From: Paraburkholderia sp.
GTDB taxonomy: Bacteria; Pseudomonadota; Gammaproteobacteria; Burkholderiales; Burkholderiaceae
DNA length: 64,000 bases
Assembly: GCF_004298475.1 (NCBI RefSeq)
Contig: NZ_SCRP01000006.1
Coordinates: forward strand, 1 to 64,000
Direction: 5' to 3'
Numbering within the stretch: position 1 is the first letter of the stretch; each line of letters starts with the position of its first letter. The notes under the pieces are model-generated. The model did no database searches. It worked only from the letters and a program-made list of their open reading frames with translations, and was not told the origin of the DNA. The translations under genes were made by a program, and so were the position numbers. Shown in pieces: positions 28,059-38,388 of this stretch.

Positions 28059-31000
28059 TCGAGTTCACTGGCGAACGGTATGTCCCGACCGAAGAAGGGG
28101 ACATGCGCTATGAACATTTGCACCGGTACGGTTGGGCAGCGCAGACCGTCAAGGGTCTGCATGTGCTGGACATTGCCTGTGGCGAAGGGTACGGCTCGGC
28201 AATTCTGGCCAAGTACGCTAAGGATGTGACGGGCGTAGATATTTCGCATGAGGCGGTCGAGCATGCAGTCGCGCGCTACGGCGATGTCCCGAATCTCTCG
28301 TTCAGGCAGGGAAGCGCAACGGCGATCCCGCTGGCTGACGCGAGCGTGGATGCGGTCGTCTCGTTCGAGACGCTCGAACACCTGACGCAGCACGATGAAA
28401 TGCTTGCGGAGATTCACCGCGTACTAAAGCCGGGTGGTTTTCTTATCCTGTCGTCGCCCAACAAGAAGGTGTACTCGGACGACCGTAACTTCAAGAACGA
28501 GTTTCACGTCCGGGAGCTGTATTTCGCCGAACTCGACGCGCTGGTGAAACGCTATTTCAGCGGCGTCACGTACTATGGCCAGCGCCTTGCTACGAGTTCG
28601 GTGATACTCCCGGAAGACCGCCAGGACGCAGCGTATTCCGCTCTGACGCTCGACCAGGCCGGCGTAACGGTGCGGACACCGAAACTCGACGCGATCATGT
28701 ATTTTCTGGCCGTCTGCTCGAAGGATGCTGAGCACGGACAGCCCAGGCTGGAGGCATCGGTCTTCTTTGAAGAGGGCTGCGATCTCTATAGCCGGCAAGA
28801 GGAACTCGCGGTGTGGGCGAATCGCCAGAACAGCGAAATCGACGCACGCGACAAGGAAATCCGCCGGTTGCAAGCCGAATTTGCTGACCGGACGGCATGG
28901 GCATTGTCGCTCGACGAGGAGCTTCAGCGGCTGAAATCGACCAGGAAAGGTGACAGCTCGGCTCTTCTTGATCGGTACGACGCAATTCGCCATGTGCAAG
29001 ACGAACTCCATGCGGAACTCGGCTATTTTCAGGGCGAACTGGCAAGGCTCCAGGCATCCACGTCATGGAAGATCACGCGCCCGTTGCGCGGCTTGATGCG
29101 GCTCGTCCGAGGCGATTTTTCATCGATACTGCAGCCGCTTCGCCCCCATGCCAAACGCTGGGCGCGTGAGGCTTACAAGTCGCTGCCTCTCAATTACCGG
29201 CAAAAGAACGCACTTGCAAGTGTGTTATTTCGCGTTGCCGGGCCGCTGTTCGAAGGCGTGGTGTTTTACGAAACATGGAAGCGTCAACGCGCGCGGCTGA
29301 CCCAGATTTTAGGGCGCCCGAAAATCAAGCCGGAAGAGTTCGACTCGATCCTTGCTGCCTTGAAGCTGCCGGTGGTGGAGAATCCACTGGTATCGGTTGT
29401 CATACCGGCTTACGGTAATTTGCCGTACACGCTTGCGTGCGTCCGGTCGATCGTCGAGCATATGCCGACGGTTCCGATCGAAGTTATCGTTGCGGAAGAC
29501 ACATCGGGAGACGCGGATATTCTGCGGATGCAAGAGATCCCGGGTCTTCGCTTTGTGTCGAATCCGAAGAATCTGGGTTTCATCCGTTCGTGCAATTACG
29601 CCGCGACGCACGCTCGTGGCGATTTCGTCTACTTCCTGAACAACGATACGGAAGTTATGCCCGGCTGGCTCGACTCGATGGTCGCGCTGTTCGACACGCG
29701 TCCGGATTGCGGCATGGTCGGCTCCAAGCTTGTCTATCCCGACGGCCGTCTGCAGGAAGCGGGCGGAATCATGTGGAAGGACGGCTCCGCGTGGAATTTC
29801 GGACGTCTCGACGACCCGTCCAGGAGCGCCTACAACTACGTCAAGGAAATCGACTATTCGTCGGGCGCATCGTTGTTGCTCCGAAGAGAGCTGTGGAACG
29901 AACTGGGAGGATTCGACGAGCACTATGTGCCGGCCTACTGCGAAGATTCCGATCTGGCATTCAAGATCCGTCACGCGGGTAAGAAGGTCTACTACCAGCC
30001 GGAATCGGTCATTGTCCACTACGAAGGGGTCTCGAACGGAACGGATACGGGGTCTGGCATCAAGGCTTACCAGGTCGAGAATCAGAAGAAGTTTCGCGAA
30101 CGTTGGCACGAGGTCCTCAACGCGCAGCACTTCGACAACGGCACGCACGTGAGCGCAGCGCGTGATCGCACGCGCAACCTCAAGACCGTTCTGATCATCG
30201 ACCACTATGTTCCGCAGCCCGATCGCGATGCGGGTTCGCGTTCGATTGTCTGCTTCATTCGCGTGTTCCTCGAGATGGGGCTCAACGTCAAGTTCTGGCC
30301 GCAGAATCTCTGGTACGACGAAGCCTATGTGAAGCCGCTGCAGCAAATGGGCGTCGAGGTCTATTACGGTCCGCAGTTCATCGATGGCTTTGAAGAATGG
30401 ATCAAGAATACCGATCAGACCATCGACTTCGCATTTTTGAATCGTCCACATATCAGCGAGCCGTTCATCGAGCCGTTGCGCAAGTACGCACCCGCTGCCA
30501 AGTTGCTCTACTACGGCCACGACCTGCACTTCGAGCGCACCTTGAAGCAGGCGGAGGTATCGGGCGAGCAGAAATTGCTGCGCCAGGCCGAGAGCGAGCG
30601 TCAGCTCGAACTGAAAGTCTGGAACGCGGTCGATCGGGTGTATTACCCGTCGGCAACGGAGGCCGAGACCGTCAACAAGATGGCGCCCGACGTGGCGGCG
30701 CGTGTGTTGCCGCCTTATTTTTTCGAGCCGCGTCCGGATAACGATAACGAGGATACGTTGCACGAGCGCAGCCAGATTGTGTTCGTTGCCGGATTTGGTC
30801 ATCCGCCCAACGTTGACGCAGCGAAGTGGCTCGTGAACGAAATCATGCCGCGCATTAGTGCCGAACTGCCGCATATTCAGCTTTCGTTGGTCGGCTCCAA
30901 TCCGACCGACGAGGTGAAGGCGCTGGCCGGGCCCAGGGTGGTGGTGACCGGGTATGTGACCGACGAGCGGCTGGCCGAACTGTATGAGCTCGCGCGCGTG

Positions 31001-31294
31001 GCCGTGGTGCCGTTGCGCTTTGGCGCGGGTGTAAAGAACAAGGTTGTTGAGGCAATGAATTTCGGCACGCCGCTAGTGACGACTCCCGTCGGCATTCAGG
31101 GACTGGCGGGTCTCGAACACATTCTGCCTGTGACCGACGACCCGTCTGTGTTTGCCTCCAGCGTGATCGAGCTGGTGCGCAACGACGCGAACTGGTTCCG
31201 TGTTGCCGAGGCGGGGCGCGCTTACGTTGCCGCGAACTTCTCGAGCGCGGCAATTCGTGAGGTGTTTGCGCGGGATCTGGATTTCAACCATTGA
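28055..31294 (+). CDS. Methyltransferase / coiled-coil / GT2 / GT4 fusion protein
   Basis: A 1079-residue multidomain protein. Residues about 1-200 form a class I SAM methyltransferase ([14 protein letters not shown] at 38-50). About 249-350 is a charged coiled coil ending in [13 protein letters not shown], a motif common before O-antigen glycosyltransferases. About 445-700 is a GT2 domain (VSVVIPAYG, then FLNNDTEV as DxD equivalent, then EDSDLAFK). About 705-1079 is a GT4-like domain ([35 protein letters not shown]). It probably extends and methylates the O-chain; sugars and linkages are unknown. It begins with GTG inside the wzt stop. All three catalytic parts look intact. Confidence 0.88.
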   Translation: MIEFTGERYVPTEEGDMRYEHLHRYGWAAQTVKGLHVLDIACGEGYGSAILAKYAKDVTGVDISHEAVEHAVARYGDVPNLSFRQGSATAIPLADASVDAVVSFETLEHLTQHDEMLAEIHRVLKPGGFLILSSPNKKVYSDDRNFKNEFHVRELYFAELDALVKRYFSGVTYYGQRLATSSVILPEDRQDAAYSALTLDQAGVTVRTPKLDAIMYFLAVCSKDAEHGQPRLEASVFFEEGCDLYSRQEELAVWANRQNSEIDARDKEIRRLQAEFADRTAWALSLDEELQRLKSTRKGDSSALLDRYDAIRHVQDELHAELGYFQGELARLQASTSWKITRPLRGLMRLVRGDFSSILQPLRPHAKRWAREAYKSLPLNYRQKNALASVLFRVAGPLFEGVVFYETWKRQRARLTQILGRPKIKPEEFDSILAALKLPVVENPLVSVVIPAYGNLPYTLACVRSIVEHMPTVPIEVIVAEDTSGDADILRMQEIPGLRFVSNPKNLGFIRSCNYAATHARGDFVYFLNNDTEVMPGWLDSMVALFDTRPDCGMVGSKLVYPDGRLQEAGGIMWKDGSAWNFGRLDDPSRSAYNYVKEIDYSSGASLLLRRELWNELGGFDEHYVPAYCEDSDLAFKIRHAGKKVYYQPESVIVHYEGVSNGTDTGSGIKAYQVENQKKFRERWHEVLNAQHFDNGTHVSAARDRTRNLKTVLIIDHYVPQPDRDAGSRSIVCFIRVFLEMGLNVKFWPQNLWYDEAYVKPLQQMGVEVYYGPQFIDGFEEWIKNTDQTIDFAFLNRPHISEPFIEPLRKYAPAAKLLYYGHDLHFERTLKQAEVSGEQKLLRQAESERQLELKVWNAVDRVYYPSATEAETVNKMAPDVAARVLPPYFFEPRPDNDNEDTLHERSQIVFVAGFGHPPNVDAAKWLVNEIMPRISAELPHIQLSLVGSNPTDEVKALAGPRVVVTGYVTDERLAELYELARVAVVPLRFGAGVKNKVVEAMNFGTPLVTTPVGIQGLAGLEHILPVTDDPSVFASSVIELVRNDANWFRVAEAGRAYVAANFSSAAIREVFARDLDFNH

Positions 31295-31304
31295 TTTATC
31301 GCTT

Positions 31305-32348
31305 ATGACGACCTCTTACGTACCTGGAACGGTGCGCGCGCGCGCACCGCTGCGACTTGGACTTGCTGGCGGCGGCACGGACGTTTCGCCGTATTCCGAC
31401 GATTTCGGCGGGCTTGTGCTGAACGCCACCATTGACAAGTTCGCGTACGCGACGATTACGCCTCGCCAGGACGGTATCGTCGAGCTGGTGGCCGCAGACA
31501 ACTCCGTGCACTGGTCGGGCGCGGCTACGGCCTCCCTCGACCTGGTCAAGGGGCTGGAGCTGCACGTCGGCGTGTACAACCGTATCGTTCGTGACTACAA
31601 CGCGGGAGTGCCGCTGTCCGTCCATGTGACGACGCACTCCGAAGCGCCGCCTGGATCGGGGCTGGGCTCGTCGTCGACGATGGTGGTGGCGTTGGTCCAC
31701 GCCTTCGTTGAGTACCTGCAGATTCCGCTCGGCGAATATGACATCGCGCAACTTGCTTACGATATCGAACGCGTGGATCTTGCGTTTGCCGGCGGCAAGC
31801 AGGACCAGTACGCGGCGACGTTTGGCGGCTTCAATTTCATGGAGTTCTACAAGGACCGGGTGATCGTCAACCCGCTGCGCGTGAAGCATTCGGTACGCGC
31901 GGAACTCGAGTCTTCGTTGGTTCTGTTTTACACGGGTGTGTCCCGCGAGTCTGCGCGGATCATTCAGCAGCAGACAGATAGCGTGAGGAGCGGCAACTCG
32001 ACGTCGCTCGACGCATTGCACCGTGTGAAGGAAGAAGCCGTAAAAATGAAAGAAGCGATCCTCAAGGGTGACTTCGACAGTTTCGCCGAGTCGATGCGTC
32101 TTTCGTGGATCTCGAAGAAGCTGATGGCTACCAGCATTAGCAACGCGAGCATCGACGCAATTTACGACGCGGCAATTGCGGCTGGCGCGCGTGCGGGTAA
32201 AGTGTCCGGGGCTGGCGGCGGTGGTTTCATGATGTTCATCGTTGACCCGACAAAGCGGCCAGACGTGATTCGCGCCCTTGCGCAATTCAACGGTCAGGTA
32301 TTTACCTGCAATTTCACAGAACACGGTACGTATTCCTGGAGGACCTAA
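31305..32348 (+). CDS. hddA: D-glycero-D-manno-heptose 7-phosphate kinase
   Basis: A 347-residue GHMP kinase. Motif 1 is [15 protein letters not shown], motif 2 is [16 protein letters not shown] and motif 3 is [13 protein letters not shown]. It phosphorylates C1 of D-glycero-D-manno-heptose 7-phosphate with alpha configuration, committing it to the GDP-heptose branch. It starts 11 bases after the fusion gene. The kinase family alone would be ambiguous; the hddA-gmhA-hddC-gmhB order identifies it. Confidence 0.93.
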   Translation: MTTSYVPGTVRARAPLRLGLAGGGTDVSPYSDDFGGLVLNATIDKFAYATITPRQDGIVELVAADNSVHWSGAATASLDLVKGLELHVGVYNRIVRDYNAGVPLSVHVTTHSEAPPGSGLGSSSTMVVALVHAFVEYLQIPLGEYDIAQLAYDIERVDLAFAGGKQDQYAATFGGFNFMEFYKDRVIVNPLRVKHSVRAELESSLVLFYTGVSRESARIIQQQTDSVRSGNSTSLDALHRVKEEAVKMKEAILKGDFDSFAESMRLSWISKKLMATSISNASIDAIYDAAIAAGARAGKVSGAGGGGFMMFIVDPTKRPDVIRALAQFNGQVFTCNFTEHGTYSWRT

Positions 32349-32929
32349 TGAAAGATACGATCCGGAATGAAATATCGAAGGCGATCGACCTCTTCACTGC
32401 AATACACGCCGACGAAGTCCTGCTGGATAAGGTTGCTGGTTTCGCACAGAAGATCGTCGACACGTTCAAGTCCGGCAACAAGGTGTTGATCGCCGGCAAT
32501 GGCGGCAGCGCCGCCGATGCACAACACATTGCGGGCGAATTTGTCAGCCGCTTTAACTTCGACCGCCCCGGTCTGCCCGCGTTTGCGTTGACCACCGACA
32601 CGTCGGCGTTGACCGCCATCGGCAACGACTACGGCTACGAGAAAGTGTTTGCGCGCCAGGTCCAATCGGGCGGCGTCAAGGGCGACCTTTTCTGGGGCAT
32701 CTCGACATCGGGCAAGTCGCCGAACGTCCTGCTCGCCATGGAAGAGGCCCGCAAGAAGGGTATGTACGTTGCGGGCTTTACCGGAGCAAGCGGGAATGCG
32801 ATGCTCGAGTTGTGCGACGTGTGCATTGAAGTGCCGTCGCGATCGACGCCGAAGATTCAGGAAGGTCATATCCTGCTGGCGCACATCATTTGTGGCCTGG
32901 TTGAATCGAGCATGTTTAGTCCGGCATGA
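32348..32929 (+). CDS. gmhA: Sedoheptulose-7-phosphate isomerase
   Basis: A 193-residue SIS-domain isomerase converting sedoheptulose 7-phosphate to D-glycero-D-manno-heptose 7-phosphate. Typical are VLIAGNGGSAADAQHIAGEF and FWGISTSGKSPNVL. The ATG overlaps the hddA stop (TAATG), and its own stop overlaps hddC (ATGA). A second gmhA for LPS inner core probably exists elsewhere in the genome. Confidence 0.96.
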   Translation: MKDTIRNEISKAIDLFTAIHADEVLLDKVAGFAQKIVDTFKSGNKVLIAGNGGSAADAQHIAGEFVSRFNFDRPGLPAFALTTDTSALTAIGNDYGYEKVFARQVQSGGVKGDLFWGISTSGKSPNVLLAMEEARKKGMYVAGFTGASGNAMLELCDVCIEVPSRSTPKIQEGHILLAHIICGLVESSMFSPA

Positions 32930-33633
32930 TTCCCGCAATTGTTCTCGCTGGCGGACTCGGTACGCGCCTTCGTTCCGTTGTGCCTGATCTGCCTAAGCCG
33001 ATGGCTACGGTGGCGGGTAAGCCGTTTCTGTGGTGGGTCCTGCGCCGTCTCGAACAGCAGGGTATTGCAGATGTCTATTTGTCAGTTGGCTACAAGCGCG
33101 ACGTGATTGAGGACTACTTCGGTGACACCTTCGGGACGCTGAAGGTGCACTACGTCATCGAAGACGAGCCGCTTGGTACTGGCGGCGCCATTGCCCGGGC
33201 TATGGCCCACATTGGTGGCGACGCAGCGTTCGTGCTCAACGGCGACACGATGACCATTGTCGATTTCGACGATCTGCGCGCCGCGGGTGCGTCGGGTGAG
33301 GCCGACGTCGTTATGGCGGTAGCGCAGCTTGATGACGTCGCCCGCTACGGTGCCGTGGATTTCGACGCCGCCGCGCCGCGCCGCGTTACCGCATTCCGCG
33401 AGAAGGGGCAGACTGGTGCGGGCTACATCAACGCCGGTGTCTATCTGGTCAAGCGCGCTTCGTTCATGGGCTATGTGAATCAGGAGCGATTCTCGTTCGA
33501 GCAGGACTTTTTGCATGCTCATCTTGCCGATCTCCAGGTGCACGCGGTTCCGGCCGTTAGCCAGTTGATCGATATTGGTGTGCCGGAAGACTACGCGCTG
33601 GCGCAGACGCTCGTACCGCAGATGGTGGCTTGA
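32926..33633 (+). CDS. hddC: D-glycero-alpha-D-manno-heptose 1-phosphate guanylyltransferase
   Basis: A 235-residue nucleotidyltransferase. Signature: IVLAGGLGTRLRSVVPDLPK; metal site in FVLNGDTMTIVD. It makes GDP-D-glycero-alpha-D-manno-heptose, the donor for heptose in O-antigens, capsules or S-layer glycans. Being GDP-linked it is separate from the ADP-L-heptose used in inner core. ATGA overlap with gmhA. Confidence 0.94.
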   Translation: MIPAIVLAGGLGTRLRSVVPDLPKPMATVAGKPFLWWVLRRLEQQGIADVYLSVGYKRDVIEDYFGDTFGTLKVHYVIEDEPLGTGGAIARAMAHIGGDAAFVLNGDTMTIVDFDDLRAAGASGEADVVMAVAQLDDVARYGAVDFDAAAPRRVTAFREKGQTGAGYINAGVYLVKRASFMGYVNQERFSFEQDFLHAHLADLQVHAVPAVSQLIDIGVPEDYALAQTLVPQMVA

Positions 33634-33637
33634 GACG

Positions 33638-34195
33638 ATGGCAGCACTGAGGCGCGCGCTGTTTCTCGATCGCGATGGGGTTATCAATGTCGATATTGGT
33701 TACCTGCATCGCGCAGAGGACTGCGTGTTCGTACCGGGAATTTTCGAGCTTGTGCGGGAGGCGCGTAAGGCGGGCTACGACGTGTTCGTCGTGACCAACC
33801 AGGCTGGCATCGCGCGCGGTTACTACAGCGAAGAGACGTTTGCGGCTTTCACGAAGTGGATGCTTGAGCAGTTCGCTGCGCAGGGTGCGCCGATCACGCA
33901 GGTGTATTACTGTCCGCATCATCCGAGCGCAGGGATTGGCGAGTATGGCGTGGTGTGTGAGTGCAGGAAGCCGGCGCCGGGGATGTTGTTGAGGGCGGCC
34001 ACGGAGCACCACATCGATCTTGGTAGGTCAGTCATGGTGGGGGATTCGTTGACCGATATGCAGGCGGCAAAGGCGGCTAAGGTTGGCGAGTACTATCTGT
34101 TTGGGGATGTAGTCGTCAAGGATTTAGATACGGAGTTTGTGCGCGTCCATGATTTACTGGATGTTGCCGTCAGAATTCACGATTTTGCTGCGTAA
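33638..34195 (+). CDS. gmhB: D-glycero-D-manno-heptose 1,7-bisphosphate phosphatase
   Basis: A 185-residue HAD phosphatase. Motif I is LFLDRDGVIN, motif II FVVTNQAGIARG, and the zinc-binding loop has CPHHP followed by CECRKP. Motif IV is MVGDSLTDMQAA. It removes the C7 phosphate before activation by HddC. ATG 33638 is four bases after hddC. It is the last gene of the high-G+C operon before base composition drops. Confidence 0.95.
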   Translation: MAALRRALFLDRDGVINVDIGYLHRAEDCVFVPGIFELVREARKAGYDVFVVTNQAGIARGYYSEETFAAFTKWMLEQFAAQGAPITQVYYCPHHPSAGIGEYGVVCECRKPAPGMLLRAATEHHIDLGRSVMVGDSLTDMQAAKAAKVGEYYLFGDVVVKDLDTEFVRVHDLLDVAVRIHDFAA

Positions 34196-34337
34196 AGTGC
34201 ACAACACTTTCGACTATTGACTACACACGTCGAATTCCACTTTCAATTCGAAAGATCGTTGCGCCAGCCTTGTCGTGGTTGAGACAAACGAAGGTAGAAT
34301 TGGCCGCTCGCTTCTTGCAACTATACGTCCAAACGAT

Positions 34338-35333
34338 ATGAGAAAAATTGCAGTCGTCATTCCGTGCTACCGCGTCACAGATCACATCTTGGGCGTATTG
34401 TCGAAGATCGACGAACACGTTTGGCGAGTGTACGCGGTTGACGACTGTTGTCCGGAGAATTCAGGCGAGTTTATCGAGCGCCACTGCGTAGATCCAAGGG
34501 TACGTGTTTTGCGTAATGCAAAGAACGAAGGAGTGGGCGGCGCCGTTATGACAGGCTACAAAGCCGCGATCGGCGATGGCGCTGAAGTCCCCGTCAAGAT
34601 TGACGGTGACGGCCAGATGGATCCGGCGTTGCTTAAATATTTTGTTACCCCAATTCTCAATGGCCATGCCGACTATACAAAGGGAAATCGATTTTACGAT
34701 CTGACCTTCATTAATCAGATGCCAAAAATTCGGATATTTGGGAATGCCGTATTGTCCTTCCTGACGAAAATATCCACCGGCTATTGGTCGGTCTTCGATC
34801 CCACAAATGGATATACAGCGATCCATGCTAAAGTCGCAGAGTCACTCCCGATGGATAAAATCAGCAAGAGATATTTCTTTGAGACTGACATGCTCTTCAG
34901 GCTCAATACAATCCGTGCTGTGATCATTGACGTGCCAATGCATTCGCGCTATGGAGATGAGAAGAGTAACCTTAGTATTAAACGTATCCTTCCTGAATTT
35001 CTCGGGAAGCATCTTCGCAACTTCGGGAAGCGAGTTTTTTACAATTATTTTTTGCGTGATATGACGGTGGCGTCGTTCGAGTTGGTTATTGGAATGATTT
35101 TATTCCCCTTTGGCACGTTATTTGGGCTCTACCACTGGATTTCGAACCTGTTCGTGAAGCAAGCGACACCGTTTGGCACCATTATGGTATCAACGCTTTG
35201 CGTACTGATGGGACTTCAGCTTCTTTTGGCATTTATCGCATTCGATGTTGCCAACGTTCCGCGTAAAAGTATTCATGACATGCTTACGTCTCGTAGGGAC
35301 GAGTTTGTGCCATCATCCGAATCGAAAGGCTGA
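34338..35333 (+). CDS. GT2 polyprenol-phosphate glycosyltransferase (DPM1/GtrB-like)
   Basis: A 331-residue protein. The N-terminal GT2 fold has VVIPCYRVTDHI, YAVDDCCPENS and the DGDGQMDP segment holding the metal-binding acids. Two C-terminal membrane helices (ELVIGMILFPFGTLFGLY and VSTLCVLMGLQLLLAFIAF) follow. This is the layout of enzymes that load one sugar onto undecaprenyl phosphate on the cytoplasmic face. It heads a three-gene cassette with a small flippase and a GT-C-like protein. The G+C content is clearly lower than upstream. ATG 34338 fits the family start although it lacks a good ribosome site; a GTG at 34275 is in frame. Confidence 0.85.
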   Translation: MRKIAVVIPCYRVTDHILGVLSKIDEHVWRVYAVDDCCPENSGEFIERHCVDPRVRVLRNAKNEGVGGAVMTGYKAAIGDGAEVPVKIDGDGQMDPALLKYFVTPILNGHADYTKGNRFYDLTFINQMPKIRIFGNAVLSFLTKISTGYWSVFDPTNGYTAIHAKVAESLPMDKISKRYFFETDMLFRLNTIRAVIIDVPMHSRYGDEKSNLSIKRILPEFLGKHLRNFGKRVFYNYFLRDMTVASFELVIGMILFPFGTLFGLYHWISNLFVKQATPFGTIMVSTLCVLMGLQLLLAFIAFDVANVPRKSIHDMLTSRRDEFVPSSESKG

Positions 35334-35342
35334 TTATTTTGT

Positions 35343-35693
35343 ATGAACGCAACTAAAATACTTCTAGCACTCCTGACCATTTTGGCACTATCCACTGGGC
35401 AAATTTTATTTAAAATTTCCGCAGCTCAGATTGATTTTCGTCTTGATAGGCTAATTCCTAGTCTGCTTAATCAAACCCTAATTATTGCACTCGTGATCTA
35501 TGGGGTTGCAACGTTTTTATGGCTCGCTGTTTTAAAGACGACGCCTCTTAGTGTGGCGTACGCTTTTACCTCGCTGGCTTTTTTCCTTGTTCCGATATTG
35601 TCCAGTGTTTTTCTTCATGAAGCTTTAAAGGCGAGAACCTTTGTTGGGGCAATTTTCATTGTTTGTGGTGTCTATATTTCTTTGAGTGCCTAG
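35343..35693 (+). CDS. Small four-helix transporter of the EamA/SMR group (ArnE/ArnF-like flippase)
   Basis: A 116-residue protein with four membrane helices and the segment TTPLSVAYAFTSLAFFLVPILS, typical of ArnE/ArnF and other small EamA-type proteins. ArnEF flip undecaprenyl-phosphate-aminoarabinose to the periplasm. Its position between a polyprenol-phosphate glycosyltransferase and a GT-C-like protein suggests it flips the lipid-linked sugar made by the former. It starts nine bases after the GT2 gene. A drug-export role (EmrE) is less likely here. Confidence 0.8.
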   Translation: MNATKILLALLTILALSTGQILFKISAAQIDFRLDRLIPSLLNQTLIIALVIYGVATFLWLAVLKTTPLSVAYAFTSLAFFLVPILSSVFLHEALKARTFVGAIFIVCGVYISLSA

Positions 35694-35697
35694 GAAA

Positions 35698-38235
35698 ATG
35701 CTCGGAAATAACGAAAAAAATTCAAGCATTCGTCAGGATATAACTTTTTTCGCTGTCGATTCCGAGTCGAGAGTGAGTGCAATTGCAATTGTGCTACTCT
35801 GTTTTTCACTAGTTATTCTGATTTTATCGGCGATCCAGTTTGATCAAATCAAACTTCCTCTCGCAGCACATCCAACTCGAATACTTCTTGAATATGCGAC
35901 TATTTCAGGAATTATTGCATTAGCTGTCTACTTGGTGCTGCCGGTACTGTGGTCGAGACTTCTCTTGGTGATCCTGTGTTTGATATTTCTTGCGGTCGGA
36001 TCGGATGTAATAAGCTTCGCTAGTGCTGTCTATACGGTGGGCAGTATTTATTTGGCTGGATCTTTCGTTTTGCGGAAGACCCGGGTGCATCGACGCCTTC
36101 AAATTCCCGAGCTGCGCTGGATATGCGGGACAATCTTGTTTCTTGTATTCACGGGCGTGCTTGCGCATACTCACCTAAATTACCGCTCGGGTTATGTGAT
36201 TGCTCTTGCTCTTCCATATCTATTTTCACTTTCGCGCGTCAGTGAATTGAACGCTGCCGGTAGTCGAGTTGCGGCCTCGATCAGGATGCTACCGTATATT
36301 CAATTTATTTTTTTTATTCTCGTTTTTACCTACGTTGCATCTTGCGCATTCTTTCCGACAATTAATTTTGATGATAACTCTCTTCATCGATTAATTGGAT
36401 CGGAGCTCCGTTTTTATCGACAAGTTCAGTTTAACTTTTCTTCCCAGAAATGGGCAGTCGCCCCCTTTGCCGTTGATTTGATCCATGGCTGTGTCACTTT
36501 CGTCGCCGGTCGCGACGCTCGTGGTGCTACCAACATCATGCTGCTGGCGCTTTCAAGTTGGATGGTTTGGCGACTGTTACGCCTTGTAAGAGTGCCCCGT
36601 GGCCCGCGACTACTGCTGAGCGCCGTCACCATTTCGTCTCCGATTGTTCTGATGCTGGTGACATCGCAGCAAGTGGAACTGTTCGCAATTTGCCTTGCGG
36701 CAGCGACGGGCTCTCTGATCCTTAGGCTGCGGCGTGCGCCTTGGAGCGACGTGTTGATTGCAGCAGTCGGCGTGTGTGCTCTTGCACTGGCCTGTAAGAT
36801 CACAATGGTTATATTGCTCGGGGCGCTTTTTGTTCCATACGTCATGCTCCGAACGGACTGGAAAGCGAATTTTTTTGATGTTCGCCCAAATGCGAAATGG
36901 GTCATTGCGCTGGGTGTTTCCGCCATTTTTGTCGCGTTTCATAGTTATATATTTTCCTATATAAAAACTGGGAATCCGGTGTTTCCGCTATATAACGGGA
37001 TATTCAAATCTCCATTTCTACCGTTGGAAAATTATGTAGACGGGCGTTATGCGAATAGGAGGACGCTCGTTGATTTTTTTAGAATGTTTTGGTGGACTTC
37101 AAATTTTTTTGAGTCACGCGACGGCGTTTCTGGATTTCAATTTGTATTTGAGGTGCCAGTTGCAATTGTGTTGGCGGCTTTTGATAAGCGGCGGCGTACC
37201 CTGTTTTTAATGTTTTTGGCCGCCGTTTTGTATTGTGTTGTTATGTTTTATGCTATACAGTATTATCGCTATATGGCGCCGGCTATTCCGTTGTCTACTG
37301 CGATACTTGCTGCGCTTTTTTCATCCGAAAAGTCTTCCGATACGCTGATAGTACGGCTGCGCTACATTAGTGCCACGCTATTGCTTGGAACTGTTGCGAT
37401 TTTCAATCTGATCGCCAGCCCTAATGCTGCCTGGTATATGGCAGATGGCTGGTTGCAGTTGTTTTCAAGGGGCAAGAAGCACAGTTTTTTGGTGGAAAAC
37501 AATCCGGAATTAATATTGAACGAAAAATTGTCACTTTCGGGCGATGGAAAAGAAAAGATTTTGTTTGACCCGGATCATCCGGTTTTCTCCACCCTCTGGG
37601 GTAGCGTGTATTCTCAGTCATCGTATATGCCTATCTTGGCGGATCGAATGGCTGCCACGAAATCGCCGTTAGAATTGACTGACCTTTTGAGGCGACTTGG
37701 TGTGACAACGATATATTGGGATCTTTCAAGGATATACGAAGATTCTGGCTCATATACTGCAAAACTTGGGCCTATCGTTAGCGAATACGGGTTCCCGGTG
37801 ATGCAGGTCGGGCAGACGATTGCATATAAATTTATGCCTTCGCCAATCAAAAGAAAACTGATTACTGATTTTTATCCGCCGACTTTGAGTGAATTCAATC
37901 GAGGGGTACGTGTTCCGCAATCGAAAGCAGGTCTGATGGTAAGTTCTAAAAATTCAGCTGTGGCAAATGTTTCGGTCGGTAACGCTAAGTGGGTGACTTA
38001 CAAGGTGGATTTTCAATGTGCCTCACACAATGAAATTTTTGTTGCGCAAGTTAATTGGCAGGATGCGAGCCCATATTATCGGCTCGTACAATGTACCGGC
38101 CGTGAACAAAATTTCACAGAGAATGTTTTAGTTCGGAATACCACTGGGCTGGCGGATGTTTATCTCTCGACAAGAGGAAGTGAGGGGGCGCTCGTCAAAC
38201 GAGTGAGAATGTACGAGATAGAAGAAGCGCAGTAA
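35698..38235 (+). CDS. Large multi-membrane-segment protein, probable GT-C glycosyltransferase
   Basis: About 845 residues. Roughly 12-14 hydrophobic segments occupy the first 590 residues, and a soluble, presumably periplasmic, domain forms the rest, rich in beta-type sequence near its end. The segment TINFDDNSLHRLIGSEL in the first long loop could provide the acidic catalytic residue of GT-C enzymes. GNPVFPLYNGIFKSPFLP is typical of bacterial GT39-like proteins. I infer that it moves a sugar from polyprenol phosphate to a surface glycan in the periplasm. The acceptor is unknown. The DNA is A+T-rich, so the gene is probably acquired. The start may be ATG 35698 or GTG 35686, which overlaps the flippase gene. 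Confidence 0.7.
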   Translation: MLGNNEKNSSIRQDITFFAVDSESRVSAIAIVLLCFSLVILILSAIQFDQIKLPLAAHPTRILLEYATISGIIALAVYLVLPVLWSRLLLVILCLIFLAVGSDVISFASAVYTVGSIYLAGSFVLRKTRVHRRLQIPELRWICGTILFLVFTGVLAHTHLNYRSGYVIALALPYLFSLSRVSELNAAGSRVAASIRMLPYIQFIFFILVFTYVASCAFFPTINFDDNSLHRLIGSELRFYRQVQFNFSSQKWAVAPFAVDLIHGCVTFVAGRDARGATNIMLLALSSWMVWRLLRLVRVPRGPRLLLSAVTISSPIVLMLVTSQQVELFAICLAAATGSLILRLRRAPWSDVLIAAVGVCALALACKITMVILLGALFVPYVMLRTDWKANFFDVRPNAKWVIALGVSAIFVAFHSYIFSYIKTGNPVFPLYNGIFKSPFLPLENYVDGRYANRRTLVDFFRMFWWTSNFFESRDGVSGFQFVFEVPVAIVLAAFDKRRRTLFLMFLAAVLYCVVMFYAIQYYRYMAPAIPLSTAILAALFSSEKSSDTLIVRLRYISATLLLGTVAIFNLIASPNAAWYMADGWLQLFSRGKKHSFLVENNPELILNEKLSLSGDGKEKILFDPDHPVFSTLWGSVYSQSSYMPILADRMAATKSPLELTDLLRRLGVTTIYWDLSRIYEDSGSYTAKLGPIVSEYGFPVMQVGQTIAYKFMPSPIKRKLITDFYPPTLSEFNRGVRVPQSKAGLMVSSKNSAVANVSVGNAKWVTYKVDFQCASHNEIFVAQVNWQDASPYYRLVQCTGREQNFTENVLVRNTTGLADVYLSTRGSEGALVKRVRMYEIEEAQ

Positions 38236-38302
38236 TTCGCGCGCAAGCGGCGAAGTACGACTGGTGATGCTCTGCTCAATTATTCAGATTGTCGTCCATT
38301 AA

Positions 38303-38320
38303 GAAGCTGTCGCGAAATTA
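38303..38320 (+). repeat. Left terminal inverted repeat of the IS
   Basis: Pairs with 39198-39215 at 17 of 18 positions; the target duplication TAA lies directly outside. Confidence 0.9.
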
Positions 38321-38388
38321 AATTTCGAGGCTGTTAACTTTCCCGAGTTGGTGTTAACTTCGTGTCTTGTTTTGCCCGACAGGAAGCG

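Noticed and set aside
29309..30874. 521-codon minus-strand frame opposite the GT fusion gene
   Set aside because: It is a shadow frame; the plus-strand frame has conserved glycosyltransferase motifs throughout.
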